From Candidatus Desulfofervidaceae bacterium (GTDB taxonomy: Bacteria; Desulfobacterota; Desulfofervidia; Desulfofervidales; Desulfofervidaceae): 64,000 nucleotides of DNA. Each line of letters begins with the position of its first letter. Position 1 is the stretch's first letter. Where the stretch lies: contig JAMOPI010000010.1 of assembly GCA_027064585.1 (NCBI GenBank), positions 1-64,000 on the forward strand, given 5' to 3'. The notes under the pieces were generated by a model. The model did not search any database, was not told where the DNA came from, and saw nothing but the letters and a program-made list of their open reading frames with translations. Both the position numbers and the translations under genes were made by a program. Positions 47,249-55,175 of this stretch are shown here, piece by piece.

Positions 47249-48706
47249 TTAAAACCTCCATACAACACCAGCCCTAGTCCTTATTTCTGTAGTGCCGCTT
47301 GTTATATCAAGGCGATATTCAAACGAGGTTGAAAAATCAATATCTTTAGTAAAGCTATATAACAAGCTTACATACGGACTAACTGCTAAACCACTAAAAT
47401 TGTCTCCCCACACATAGCCTACAGGTATGCGCCAGCTCAGAACATTCTTTCTTTTGCCAAAATAATAAAGTCCTGAAATGGAATAATAAGGCATATTTAG
47501 ACGTTCAGGGATAAGATAGGGAAGGGTGTCATCCTGATGGCCATTTATATACAGCCATCCAAATCCATGTTGTAGCGTAGGACTTTTATCCCGCTGGATG
47601 TAAATGATGCAAGGCTCAATCTTCATCATCCAGCCTAAATAGCGATTATCATAATCAAAAGTGGCATTGAGGTGAGCCACCGAAGGGAAATAATATCTGT
47701 TGTAGTTTTCTTTAAGGCCTAAAATAAATTTCTCATTTGGCTTATAATAACCTTCAATCTCCATTCCTTTTTTTAAGGCAAATATGGTGCTAAGAGAGGT
47801 AATTTCCTTTTCTACATCCTGATACCATCCTGCTATGCCAAAATGATAATCACCCTTATGCCAAAAATATTTCACCTTAAAACCAAGCCTGTTATCGGTA
47901 TATAAACCTTCTAAAAGCCAGTGAGTATTTGCACCTTTTATCTTTTTTAGGCTTAAAAAAATTTGTTGTTTTCCTCTAACAGAATAATCATAATACTCAT
48001 TTCCATGCTTAAAACCAATCCTTCCTTTACTAAAAAGACTATAACCATTCAGTTCTAATAATCCCCATTCATCCAAAGGATATTTAAGCCTACTCCATAA
48101 CTGTTTAATGTCTCCATAGAATGAATTATGGATATATCTAAAATCAAAGCAAAAACGCCGATACCAGAAACGAACTACATCTATTAAAAAATACTTTGCC
48201 TTTCTTTTTTCATAAGGTGTGTAATAAGCATCGCTGATGATTGTTTTGACTAACCGTTCTGCCTCAGACCATTTACCTGCCAGGTTATAAAAATAGGCAC
48301 TATAAAGACGGTTGTCTGGTATCTCTCTATATGGTGTAATCAACTTTACCGCCTGCTTGTATTTTCCTTGAAAGGCCAAAAACTCTGCTTTTTTAAAGGC
48401 AAAACGCATTTTTAAAGACTTACTTGCACTATTTTTTATTTGGTCTTCCAGTAAAAAGAGATACTTTTTAAGGTCTTTTTTCGGAATAACATCCAGATAA
48501 TCAAGATAGACTTCAAGCGGTACATTGCCTAGTTTAAAAATTTTTTCATAAACTTTTTGGGCCTCCTTATATTTACCTAGATTTTTTAACGCCCTGGCCC
48601 TGGCAGAAAGAAGGTTAAGATATTCTTTGTCTTTATAAGCTTTTTGAGCAAATACACAGGTATGATAGCTGAATAAAATAAAAAGCACCGCTATTAAAAG
48701 CCTCAC
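47249..48706 (-). CDS. pelB: PelB-like C-terminal half: TPR plus outer-membrane barrel
   Basis: A 485-residue exported protein. A signal peptide (MRLLIAVLFILFSYHTCVFA) is followed by about 150 residues of TPR-like helices (LKNLGKYKEAQKVYEKIFKL, FLAFQGKYKQAVKLI) and then about 280 residues of alternating beta-strands ending EIRTRAGVVWRF, with a C-terminal Phe. The order TPR then barrel is that of the C-terminal part of PelB, the Pel export porin. In P. aeruginosa one 1193-residue protein does both jobs; here the N-terminal repeats are in a separate gene that overlaps this one by 4 bases. Confidence 0.78.
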   Translation of the reverse strand: MRLLIAVLFILFSYHTCVFAQKAYKDKEYLNLLSARARALKNLGKYKEAQKVYEKIFKLGNVPLEVYLDYLDVIPKKDLKKYLFLLEDQIKNSASKSLKMRFAFKKAEFLAFQGKYKQAVKLITPYREIPDNRLYSAYFYNLAGKWSEAERLVKTIISDAYYTPYEKRKAKYFLIDVVRFWYRRFCFDFRYIHNSFYGDIKQLWSRLKYPLDEWGLLELNGYSLFSKGRIGFKHGNEYYDYSVRGKQQIFLSLKKIKGANTHWLLEGLYTDNRLGFKVKYFWHKGDYHFGIAGWYQDVEKEITSLSTIFALKKGMEIEGYYKPNEKFILGLKENYNRYYFPSVAHLNATFDYDNRYLGWMMKIEPCIIYIQRDKSPTLQHGFGWLYINGHQDDTLPYLIPERLNMPYYSISGLYYFGKRKNVLSWRIPVGYVWGDNFSGLAVSPYVSLLYSFTKDIDFSTSFEYRLDITSGTTEIRTRAGVVWRF

Positions 48707-50601
48707 GGTAATACAACCTCCGTCAAGGTTACAATCTGCTGATTTACTTTTCTAAATTGCTTCTCGTTTCCAAGCCGTTTGTAGAGATAACTTAAATATT
48801 CTAAAGCTAAATATGCCTCTGAGGAATGAGATTTGACATTTAACCATTTTTCAAGCACAGATACCGCTTTATGCCAGTGGCTTTGTTGGGTATAGACTTT
48901 AGCCATAAATAGCACCTGGTGAACAGACATCTCTGTTATTGGAATTTTATTAAGAATGGCTATAAGCTTGTCGGTGTATTTCAATTTTGCATAGATATAA
49001 GCAAGTTTAAGGCGATACTTGTCTTTAGGCCATTTTTTGAGCATTTTTTCAAGTATCACCGCTGCTTTATGATTGTCTTTCTTGACGTAGAGATAAAAAT
49101 CAGCAAGGTGAGTGTAATGTCCTTCTGTAGGTTCTCTTTTAACTATATTTTGCAAAGCCTTTTCATAATCACGCTCTCCAGCTAGAAGAGCACTATGCAG
49201 ATACATTTCTCTATAGGTTATATCAAGGGCATAAAGGCGGGCGTAAAGAGAAACAGCCTTTTTATACTTCTTTTCTTGCATATAAATAAAGGCTAGGGCC
49301 TCCAAATAATCCTTGTTTGAAGAGAATTCTTCTACTAATTTCAAAAAATATTTTTCTGCCTTTTGATAGTCTTTCTTTTGAAGATAATAATAAGCCATGA
49401 ATTTTATGTCTGTTTGTAAAAAAGGGAATTTTTCCCAAAGAAGGGCTAATTTGTCTTTATTATTACTATAAAGCGTTGCTAAAAGATTTAAATACTTCTT
49501 ATCTTTTGCTCTTTTCCATAACTCCCATAAAATTTTTTCCTGAAGACCTTTTAAGTTTAACGCAAAGGCTAGACTATAAGCAGCCTTTAAGGCAGAAAGG
49601 TCATGCCATTTTTCATAGATATGCAGGTAGAGATTTAAAAGATAAAGACGCGCTGCGCGCGAGGTTTTAGTTTGATAGATTGTAGCTAGGGCCAAGGCAT
49701 AGTCCTTTTTATAATCCGCAAGCACAATAAGATAATGAAGGGCCTTTTTCTGTAATTTATACTTACAGGCTAAAAAATAGGCCTTTTCCAGAAAAGAAAG
49801 CTTATGAAAGTAATGGTAGGCACGCTCATAAACCTCACAGGCTTCTTTATATTTACCTGTTTTTTGATAAAGGTAGGCTAAGGTATAATAATCTTCAGCC
49901 TTTTTAGGAGGCTTAAGCAAGGCAATAGCCTTTTGATATTGTGCCTGTGTGAGATAGAGATTAAGCAATTCTTTTTTCAAATTTGCATCATGTGGATATA
50001 CCTTTAAACCTCTTTCAAGCCATTTTATTTTTAAAGAAACTTCATCAGTCCAAAGGGCAAGTTTTATGGCCTCTTTAAGCCTCTCAGGCGATAAACGACC
50101 TTTTTTAAAGTCCTGTTCATAGAGCTCAAGCGCCTCTTTAAAACGGCCATTCCAGACCAAAAAATCTTTTATAAAATCTTTTCTTTTTAAGATCTGCGCA
50201 AAAAACAGCACATCATCTTGTATTTGCCTATCATTTTTATTTTTACGCCATAGATTTAAGGCTACCTCCAAGGCGTCTTGGAAATATTCTGGTTCTTCTT
50301 CCAACAGATAGAGCTTTTTTACCGTTTCTATATATAAAATAGGCTGATGGATATAACGATAAAGTCTGGCCAGTCGTTTTAAAATCTTTTTTCTTATGTC
50401 GTGATTTGTTTTTTCCTTACGCAGGGCCTGTTGGTAATAAAAAATAGCCTTTTTATAAGAAGACTGACTTTCATAATATCGGGCAATTCTTAAGTCTGAG
50501 GGCTTTAAAAGATAATAACCCATCATCATACCCAAAATGCCCAAGATAATTACCCAATTGATAGGTTTATAGACACGATAACTACTTTTGGAGAGATTCA
50601 T
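48703..50601 (-). CDS. PelB-like N-terminal half: membrane-anchored TPR protein
   Basis: A 632-residue protein. One membrane span near the N-terminus (VIILGILGMMMGYYLLKP) is followed by a long array of TPR-like helices, such as YYESQSSYKKAIFYYQQAL, YLYQKTGKYKEACEVYERAY, YYLQKKDYQKAEKYFLKLVE and FIYMQEKKYKKAVSLYARLY. This is the layout of the N-terminal two thirds of PelB (anchor plus about 19 TPRs), which in the periplasm binds PelA. It is coupled to the barrel gene by a 4-base overlap. Low similarity makes the count of repeats uncertain. Confidence 0.78.
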   Translation of the reverse strand: MNLSKSSYRVYKPINWVIILGILGMMMGYYLLKPSDLRIARYYESQSSYKKAIFYYQQALRKEKTNHDIRKKILKRLARLYRYIHQPILYIETVKKLYLLEEEPEYFQDALEVALNLWRKNKNDRQIQDDVLFFAQILKRKDFIKDFLVWNGRFKEALELYEQDFKKGRLSPERLKEAIKLALWTDEVSLKIKWLERGLKVYPHDANLKKELLNLYLTQAQYQKAIALLKPPKKAEDYYTLAYLYQKTGKYKEACEVYERAYHYFHKLSFLEKAYFLACKYKLQKKALHYLIVLADYKKDYALALATIYQTKTSRAARLYLLNLYLHIYEKWHDLSALKAAYSLAFALNLKGLQEKILWELWKRAKDKKYLNLLATLYSNNKDKLALLWEKFPFLQTDIKFMAYYYLQKKDYQKAEKYFLKLVEEFSSNKDYLEALAFIYMQEKKYKKAVSLYARLYALDITYREMYLHSALLAGERDYEKALQNIVKREPTEGHYTHLADFYLYVKKDNHKAAVILEKMLKKWPKDKYRLKLAYIYAKLKYTDKLIAILNKIPITEMSVHQVLFMAKVYTQQSHWHKAVSVLEKWLNVKSHSSEAYLALEYLSYLYKRLGNEKQFRKVNQQIVTLTEVVLP

Positions 50602-51349
50602 CTGTAACTATCCAACTCACGCCAAGCCTTTCAGCCAAAACTTTAAAATGTTCCTTTTCTTCGGGGGTTAAAGGGGCATAGTCTATGGCCAGAACAAATT
50701 TTCTATCTTTTTTCAGTTGTTTAACCCACTTTTGCAGACATTCCCTTTCTTCCTCAGACCGTCTCACCCAGTTTTGTCCCTGCCTTTTAAAGAAGAAGGA
50801 TTCAATTAAAACACCATTAATCATGCGTTTAATATAGGGATAGATAAAAAAACCACGGTTGATAATGATTTTACCTGGGATAGTCTTCCTTATCAAAGAG
50901 ATTAATTCGGTAGTCCGTTTTATGATTTGGGCACACTGGTCATGCCTTTTCTGACACAATATCTCTACTCCATCCGCGGTATCTATAAAAACATTTTGAA
51001 AGCCTCTTGCGACAATGGTAAAGAGTTCTTTTTCTATAACAATTTCCCATTCCTTACAGGTAATGGAAACCAGATAGGACTGCCAGCGTTTATTATAAGA
51101 GAGCAAGGCTTGGGGAGGAACAAGAGAAAAAAAGGGAGAATGGGTACTAATTTCGGTTAAAGAAAGATAGGCATAAGCAGCTTTTTTATTACCAGTAATT
51201 TCGGCCAAGGGCGAAACAATGGCCATTTGACAACCTTCAGGGATATGCACCTTATCTTTATAGCTAATTATAAAGGCATTTACTTGCTTTACACCCCAGA
51301 GAAAATTTAAAAGGCTAAAAATCATCAGCCACACCCTTAAAGATGACAT
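50582..51349 (-). CDS. PelA-like GH114-type glycoside hydrolase, without deacetylase domain
   Basis: About 255 residues. A signal peptide is likely (MSSLRVWLMIFSLLNFLWGV, then KQVNAF). The barrel follows the GH114 / TM1410 pattern: AYAYLSLTEI, GFQNVFIDTADGVE (Asp123) and MINGVLIESFF (Glu183) hold the expected acidic catalytic residues. In P. aeruginosa PelA this hydrolase domain is joined to a deacetylase; here it is alone. GGTGGGAG before the ATG at 51349 supports this start; the frame is open to 51379. It overlaps pelG by 35 bases and the TPR gene by 20. Confidence 0.82.
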   Translation of the reverse strand: MSSLRVWLMIFSLLNFLWGVKQVNAFIISYKDKVHIPEGCQMAIVSPLAEITGNKKAAYAYLSLTEISTHSPFFSLVPPQALLSYNKRWQSYLVSITCKEWEIVIEKELFTIVARGFQNVFIDTADGVEILCQKRHDQCAQIIKRTTELISLIRKTIPGKIIINRGFFIYPYIKRMINGVLIESFFFKRQGQNWVRRSEEERECLQKWVKQLKKDRKFVLAIDYAPLTPEEKEHFKVLAERLGVSWIVTDESLQK

Positions 51350-52676
51350 ACTCCCACCTGCCAAGAATTTTATGCACACAATAACTGGAAATGCCAGCAG
51401 CTACCAAACTGCTTATAAAAAAGGCACATCCGTTATATTCTGGCCCTTTCTTTATGCCCAAGACTGTCCCGCAGCCATTTAAAAGCGCAAAAAGCAGACA
51501 GATGACCACAAGAAGATCATATCTGTTAAGATACTGTAAAAAAATATAGTTTAAAGAAAAAATGGCCAGAAAGAAAGTGCCCATCGTCAAATAATGAAAG
51601 ACGAAAGGATTAGACCAGGGAAGGCGAATTATCCCAGTAGAAACCGCAAATAAGATGGCAAGAGTAAAGGGACCGTAAACAAAAGTTAAAGTAGAAAGCA
51701 TTTTTCTATAGCCCGTTATTAGTTTATACTTTTCCTCATTCAATCTAAAAAGAGGTAGGTTATACTGCAGGGCTTGTGAGAAGGTCTGATAAGGTGTGCG
51801 TATATCTTCTTTAAAGGTTCTTAAGATCAAAAACTGACTTAAGGAAAAGATGGTAAAGGCAATAAAAAAAGGGAGATCATAATCAGAGTAACGAAAGAAG
51901 CTATCTATTTTACGGGCAGTTTGGGGCATAAGCCAGAAAACGATTTTATCAATCCATAACCCCGAAGTAAAAAATAATCCTGCCAAGACTTCGCGGTAAT
52001 AATCTTTGAAATTGAACAAAAAAGAAAATTCTGGATAAATACGTCCGCGATTAAACCCCTTCAAAATGAATGCAAACTGGGCAAAGGTAATAAAAGCAAA
52101 ACCTACAGTTATTCCTACCAAAATACCTGTTTGTCCAGTAATTTTTTTAAACAAGAAAAAAAGAGAACTTAAGCAGAAACCCAGAGCAAAGGTAAGAAAG
52201 GCAATGCGTTCTTGTTCTAAAATGGACATTACGTTATTGGTGATCCACAAAGAAGTCAGGCTGGCGGTCAAAGAGGCAAAAATGATTTTGTGGTTAAAAG
52301 GTATCTGAGAGAAAAACAACACTACCAAAAGTGAAACTCCAAAACTTAGCAGTATTCCTACCAAAAAAGCTCCGGTTAGACTAGTAACTACGGTGTGATA
52401 TTGTTTTAAATATATTTTGTCTGAAAGATATTTGCCCAGCACATTATTTACTGGACTGCTAAAGTGCATGGAAAAAACCGTCGCAAAGGTCAAAATAACA
52501 ATATAATAGGCAGAAGTATTTGTTAGTCCTGCTAGCCATCCTGTGAGGCATAAAAATAAGATGGTCAGCCACCATGCGCCTACACTTTCGGTCATGGCGG
52601 TTAGTTCTCTTAAAACCACCTCAGACATAGAACAATTTTTGATATACCTTTCTAGCCTAAAACTGATACCAGCCAT
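51315..52676 (-). CDS. pelG: Pel polysaccharide inner-membrane transporter PelG
   Basis: A 453-residue membrane protein with about 12 helices. MAGISFRLERYIKNCSMSEV is the typical PelG start, and LASLTSLWITNNVMSILEQE-like, GLWIDKIVFWLMP and DYDLPFFIAFTIFSLSQFLI segments match the family (MOP exporter superfamily). It carries the Pel chain across the inner membrane together with PelD and PelE. It is the first gene of the pel operon, with a candidate promoter 42 bases upstream. Confidence 0.93.
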   Translation of the reverse strand: MAGISFRLERYIKNCSMSEVVLRELTAMTESVGAWWLTILFLCLTGWLAGLTNTSAYYIVILTFATVFSMHFSSPVNNVLGKYLSDKIYLKQYHTVVTSLTGAFLVGILLSFGVSLLVVLFFSQIPFNHKIIFASLTASLTSLWITNNVMSILEQERIAFLTFALGFCLSSLFFLFKKITGQTGILVGITVGFAFITFAQFAFILKGFNRGRIYPEFSFLFNFKDYYREVLAGLFFTSGLWIDKIVFWLMPQTARKIDSFFRYSDYDLPFFIAFTIFSLSQFLILRTFKEDIRTPYQTFSQALQYNLPLFRLNEEKYKLITGYRKMLSTLTFVYGPFTLAILFAVSTGIIRLPWSNPFVFHYLTMGTFFLAIFSLNYIFLQYLNRYDLLVVICLLFALLNGCGTVLGIKKGPEYNGCAFFISSLVAAGISSYCVHKILGRWEYVIFKGVADDF

Positions 52677-52717
52677 TGCTTGACACCTGTAGGTAGTTAT
52701 GGCAGTCTTGGAAAAGA

Positions 52718-52746
52718 TTATTACAGGCGTAGTGAAAAAAAATCAA
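52718..52746 (-). promoter_or_regulatory. Candidate promoter of the pel operon
   Basis: On the minus strand TTGATT (52746-52741) is 17 bases from TAATAA (52723-52718). The leader to the pelG ATG is about 35 bases, with AGGTG as ribosome binding site. No clear sigma-54 or operator motif is seen in the 84-bp gap. Confidence 0.5.
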
Positions 52747-52760
52747 CAGGGAAGAAATAA

Positions 52761-53738
52761 ATGCGTGTTTTTTTAACCGGTGGAGCAGGTTATATTGGCT
52801 CGCACATGGTAAAGATGCTGGGAGAAAGGGGTTATGACGTTCTTACCTACGACAACCTTTCTTCTGGGCACAAAGAGGCCGTTTTATATGGTGAGCTGGT
52901 GGTAGGCGATTTGGCGGATAAGGGCCTTTTAAGAAAGGTCTTTTCCTCTTTTCGGCCAGAGGCGGTTATTCACTTTGCCGCCTCTATCGTTGTGCCTGAA
53001 AGCGTAGAAAAGCCTCTTCTTTATTACCGCAATAATGTCTGTAATACCTTGAATTTGCTTGAAGTCGTGAAAGAATTTGGGGTAAGGTATTTTATTTTTT
53101 CTTCTTCGGCTGCCGTCTATGGGATGCCTAAAGAGGTGCCAGTGAAGGAGACAGCACCTTTAGCCCCTATTAATCCTTATGGTTATACCAAGGTCGTGGA
53201 CGAAAAAATGCTAGAAGATTTGGCTGCGGCTGAACCTGATTTTCGCTATGTCTGTTTACGTTACTTTAATGTTACAGGGGCCGATCCAGAAGGAAAAATC
53301 GGGCAGGTTTCTAAGAGGCCTACACATCTTATCTTACGTGCCTTAAAGGCAGCCAAGGGTGAATTAGAGAGACTTGAAATCTATGGTACGGATTATCCTA
53401 CCAAGGATGGCACCTGTATTCGGGACTTTATCTATGTGAACGATCTGGTAGAGGCCCATGTCTTGGCCTTAAATTACCTTCTAGAGGGTAATAAGAGTGA
53501 TGTCTTTAATTGTGGCTATGGGCAGGGTTATTCGGTTAAGGAAGTAATTGCGGCGGTAAAGAAGGTTACAGGTCGGGACTTTGAGGTAAGAGAAACGGCC
53601 AGAAGACCAGGTGATCCTCCAGTCTTGGTGGCAGACAACCGTAAAATTCTAGAAAGGCTAAACTGGCAGCCCAAACATAATGATTTAGAATTTATGGTTA
53701 AAACCGCATGGCAGTGGGAATTAAACCGTAGATTTTAG
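52761..53738 (+). CDS. galE: UDP-glucose/UDP-GlcNAc 4-epimerase, GalE/PelX-like
   Basis: A 325-residue extended SDR. VFLTGGAGYIGSHMVKML binds NAD, FSSSAAVYG has Ser116, and Tyr140-x3-Lys144 (INPYGYTK) is the catalytic pair. YGTDYPTKDGTCIRDFIYVN and RRPGDPPVLVADN are GalE blocks. The residue matching Tyr299 of E. coli GalE, which excludes N-acetyl sugars, is Leu289 here, so a wider pocket is possible. The gene is divergent from the pel operon by 84 bases, and Pel is GalNAc-rich, so conversion of UDP-GlcNAc to UDP-GalNAc is a plausible task. The mltG gene follows within 2 bases. Confidence 0.93.
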   Translation: MRVFLTGGAGYIGSHMVKMLGERGYDVLTYDNLSSGHKEAVLYGELVVGDLADKGLLRKVFSSFRPEAVIHFAASIVVPESVEKPLLYYRNNVCNTLNLLEVVKEFGVRYFIFSSSAAVYGMPKEVPVKETAPLAPINPYGYTKVVDEKMLEDLAAAEPDFRYVCLRYFNVTGADPEGKIGQVSKRPTHLILRALKAAKGELERLEIYGTDYPTKDGTCIRDFIYVNDLVEAHVLALNYLLEGNKSDVFNCGYGQGYSVKEVIAAVKKVTGRDFEVRETARRPGDPPVLVADNRKILERLNWQPKHNDLEFMVKTAWQWELNRRF

Positions 53739-53740
53739 GA

Positions 53741-54739
53741 ATGCGGAAGGCAGTTTGGTTAATATTCTTTTTTTGGTTAATTATTAATGGCTTGTTCATT
53801 GTGTGGGATTATTTTACTTCACCCATCTGTCTTAACACCACTGTCTTTATCCAGCCTGGTTGGAGCATAAAAAGGGCCGTTTATGCCCTTTCTAAAAGGG
53901 GTGTGATTAAACACCCCCTGCTTATTTTTCTTTGGGCCAAAATAAAGGGCAGAAATCGCACGCTTAAGGCTGGTGAATATGCCATCACACCTAACCTTAC
54001 CCCTGCCAAACTTTTAGATTATCTTTTCACCGGCACGGGCCTTGTGCGTTATAAGGTTACTATTCCAGAAGGCAGCACGATCAAACAAATTGCTCATATT
54101 TTGGCCAAAAAGCGGCTGGTAAATGAAAGGCGGTTTTGTCAACTGGCCTTTAACCCCGCCTTTGCCTCTCGCTTAGGGATTAATGCCTCCTCATTAGAAG
54201 GCTATTTGTTTCCTACTACCTACTTTTTTGAAAGACTGCCTCATCAAGAAAGGCACATCATTGAAGTAATGGTTCAAGAATTCAACCGCCACTATCAAAA
54301 ATACGCTCCTAAGGCCATGCAAAAGGGCCTTTCAAAGGAGGAGGTAGTTACCATTGCCTCTATTGTGGAAAAAGAGACAGCCTCTAAGGAAGAAAGACCC
54401 ATTATTGCCTCTGTTTATTTAAACCGCCTGCGACGGCACATGCCGCTTCAAGCCGATCCGACTATCATTTATGTTTTACCCAACTTTAAAGGGAAACTAA
54501 CACACAAAGACTTGCAGATACCTTCGCCATATAACACTTATCTACACAAGGGCCTTCCTCCTACCCCTATTTGCAATCCAGGAGAAGATAGCCTAAAGGC
54601 GGTGGTAGAGGCCCCAGAGACCCCTTACCTTTATTTTGTCTCTATGGGCAATGGTAGACACTACTTCTCTACAAATTTAAAGGAGCACAGAAGGGCAATA
54701 GAAAGATATCTTAAAAGACACGGTCATCTTTCAAATTAA
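53741..54739 (+). CDS. mltG: Endolytic murein transglycosylase MltG
   Basis: A 332-residue YceG-family protein with one N-terminal membrane anchor (VWLIFFFWLIINGLFIVWDY). A LysM-like part (YKVTIPEGSTIKQIAHILAK) precedes the catalytic domain, with the active-site Glu in IASIVEKETASKEERPIIAS, then VYLNRLRRHMPLQADPTIIY and SPYNTYLHKGLPPTPICNPG. It cuts nascent glycan strands and sets peptidoglycan length. It is coupled to galE and ends 4 bases inside the convergent DksA-like gene. Confidence 0.95.
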   Translation: MRKAVWLIFFFWLIINGLFIVWDYFTSPICLNTTVFIQPGWSIKRAVYALSKRGVIKHPLLIFLWAKIKGRNRTLKAGEYAITPNLTPAKLLDYLFTGTGLVRYKVTIPEGSTIKQIAHILAKKRLVNERRFCQLAFNPAFASRLGINASSLEGYLFPTTYFFERLPHQERHIIEVMVQEFNRHYQKYAPKAMQKGLSKEEVVTIASIVEKETASKEERPIIASVYLNRLRRHMPLQADPTIIYVLPNFKGKLTHKDLQIPSPYNTYLHKGLPPTPICNPGEDSLKAVVEAPETPYLYFVSMGNGRHYFSTNLKEHRRAIERYLKRHGHLSN

Positions 54740-55101
54740 CGCCGCTGCATTTTCTCTAAGGCTTCTAACTTCCGTTTGCACTCAATGCAATAAGAGGCTA
54801 CAGGCCGGGCCTTAAGTCGTTCTTCTTCTATTTCTTTCCCGCACAACTCACAGATGCCGTAAGTGCCTTTTTCAATCTTTTCTAAGGCCTCATCTATCTT
54901 GGCAATGAGCTTTCTTTCTCTATCACGTATGCGTAATAAAAAGTTTCTATCCGCTTCTAAAGTGGCCCGATCTGCTAAATCAGCTGGCACCTCTTCTCCT
55001 TCTTTACTCAAGCTACTTACCGTTTCTTTTGCGTGTTTCAAAAGCTCTTCTCTTTGAGCGAGTAAAAGTTCTTTAAAGAATTGCAGTTTTTCTTTATCCA
55101 T
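54736..55101 (-). CDS. DksA/TraR-family zinc-finger regulator
   Basis: A 121-residue protein with an N-terminal coiled coil and C-terminal C4 zinc finger: Cys84/Cys87 (YGICELCGKEI) and Cys105/Cys108 (SYCIECKRKLE). The coiled-coil tip keeps the DxxDxA motif (DLADRA, Asp41/Asp44/Ala46), the part of DksA that reaches into the RNA polymerase secondary channel. It may therefore work with ppGpp in stringent control. It is 74 bases downstream of secA. Confidence 0.93.
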   Translation of the reverse strand: MDKEKLQFFKELLLAQREELLKHAKETVSSLSKEGEEVPADLADRATLEADRNFLLRIRDRERKLIAKIDEALEKIEKGTYGICELCGKEIEEERLKARPVASYCIECKRKLEALEKMQRR

Positions 55102-55175
55102 AGGATAACTTTCCTCCTCTGGAAGTAGCCTGAAAGCTGCTTTTACACTGTTTTTTACTCCTTGTCAATTGTTTT

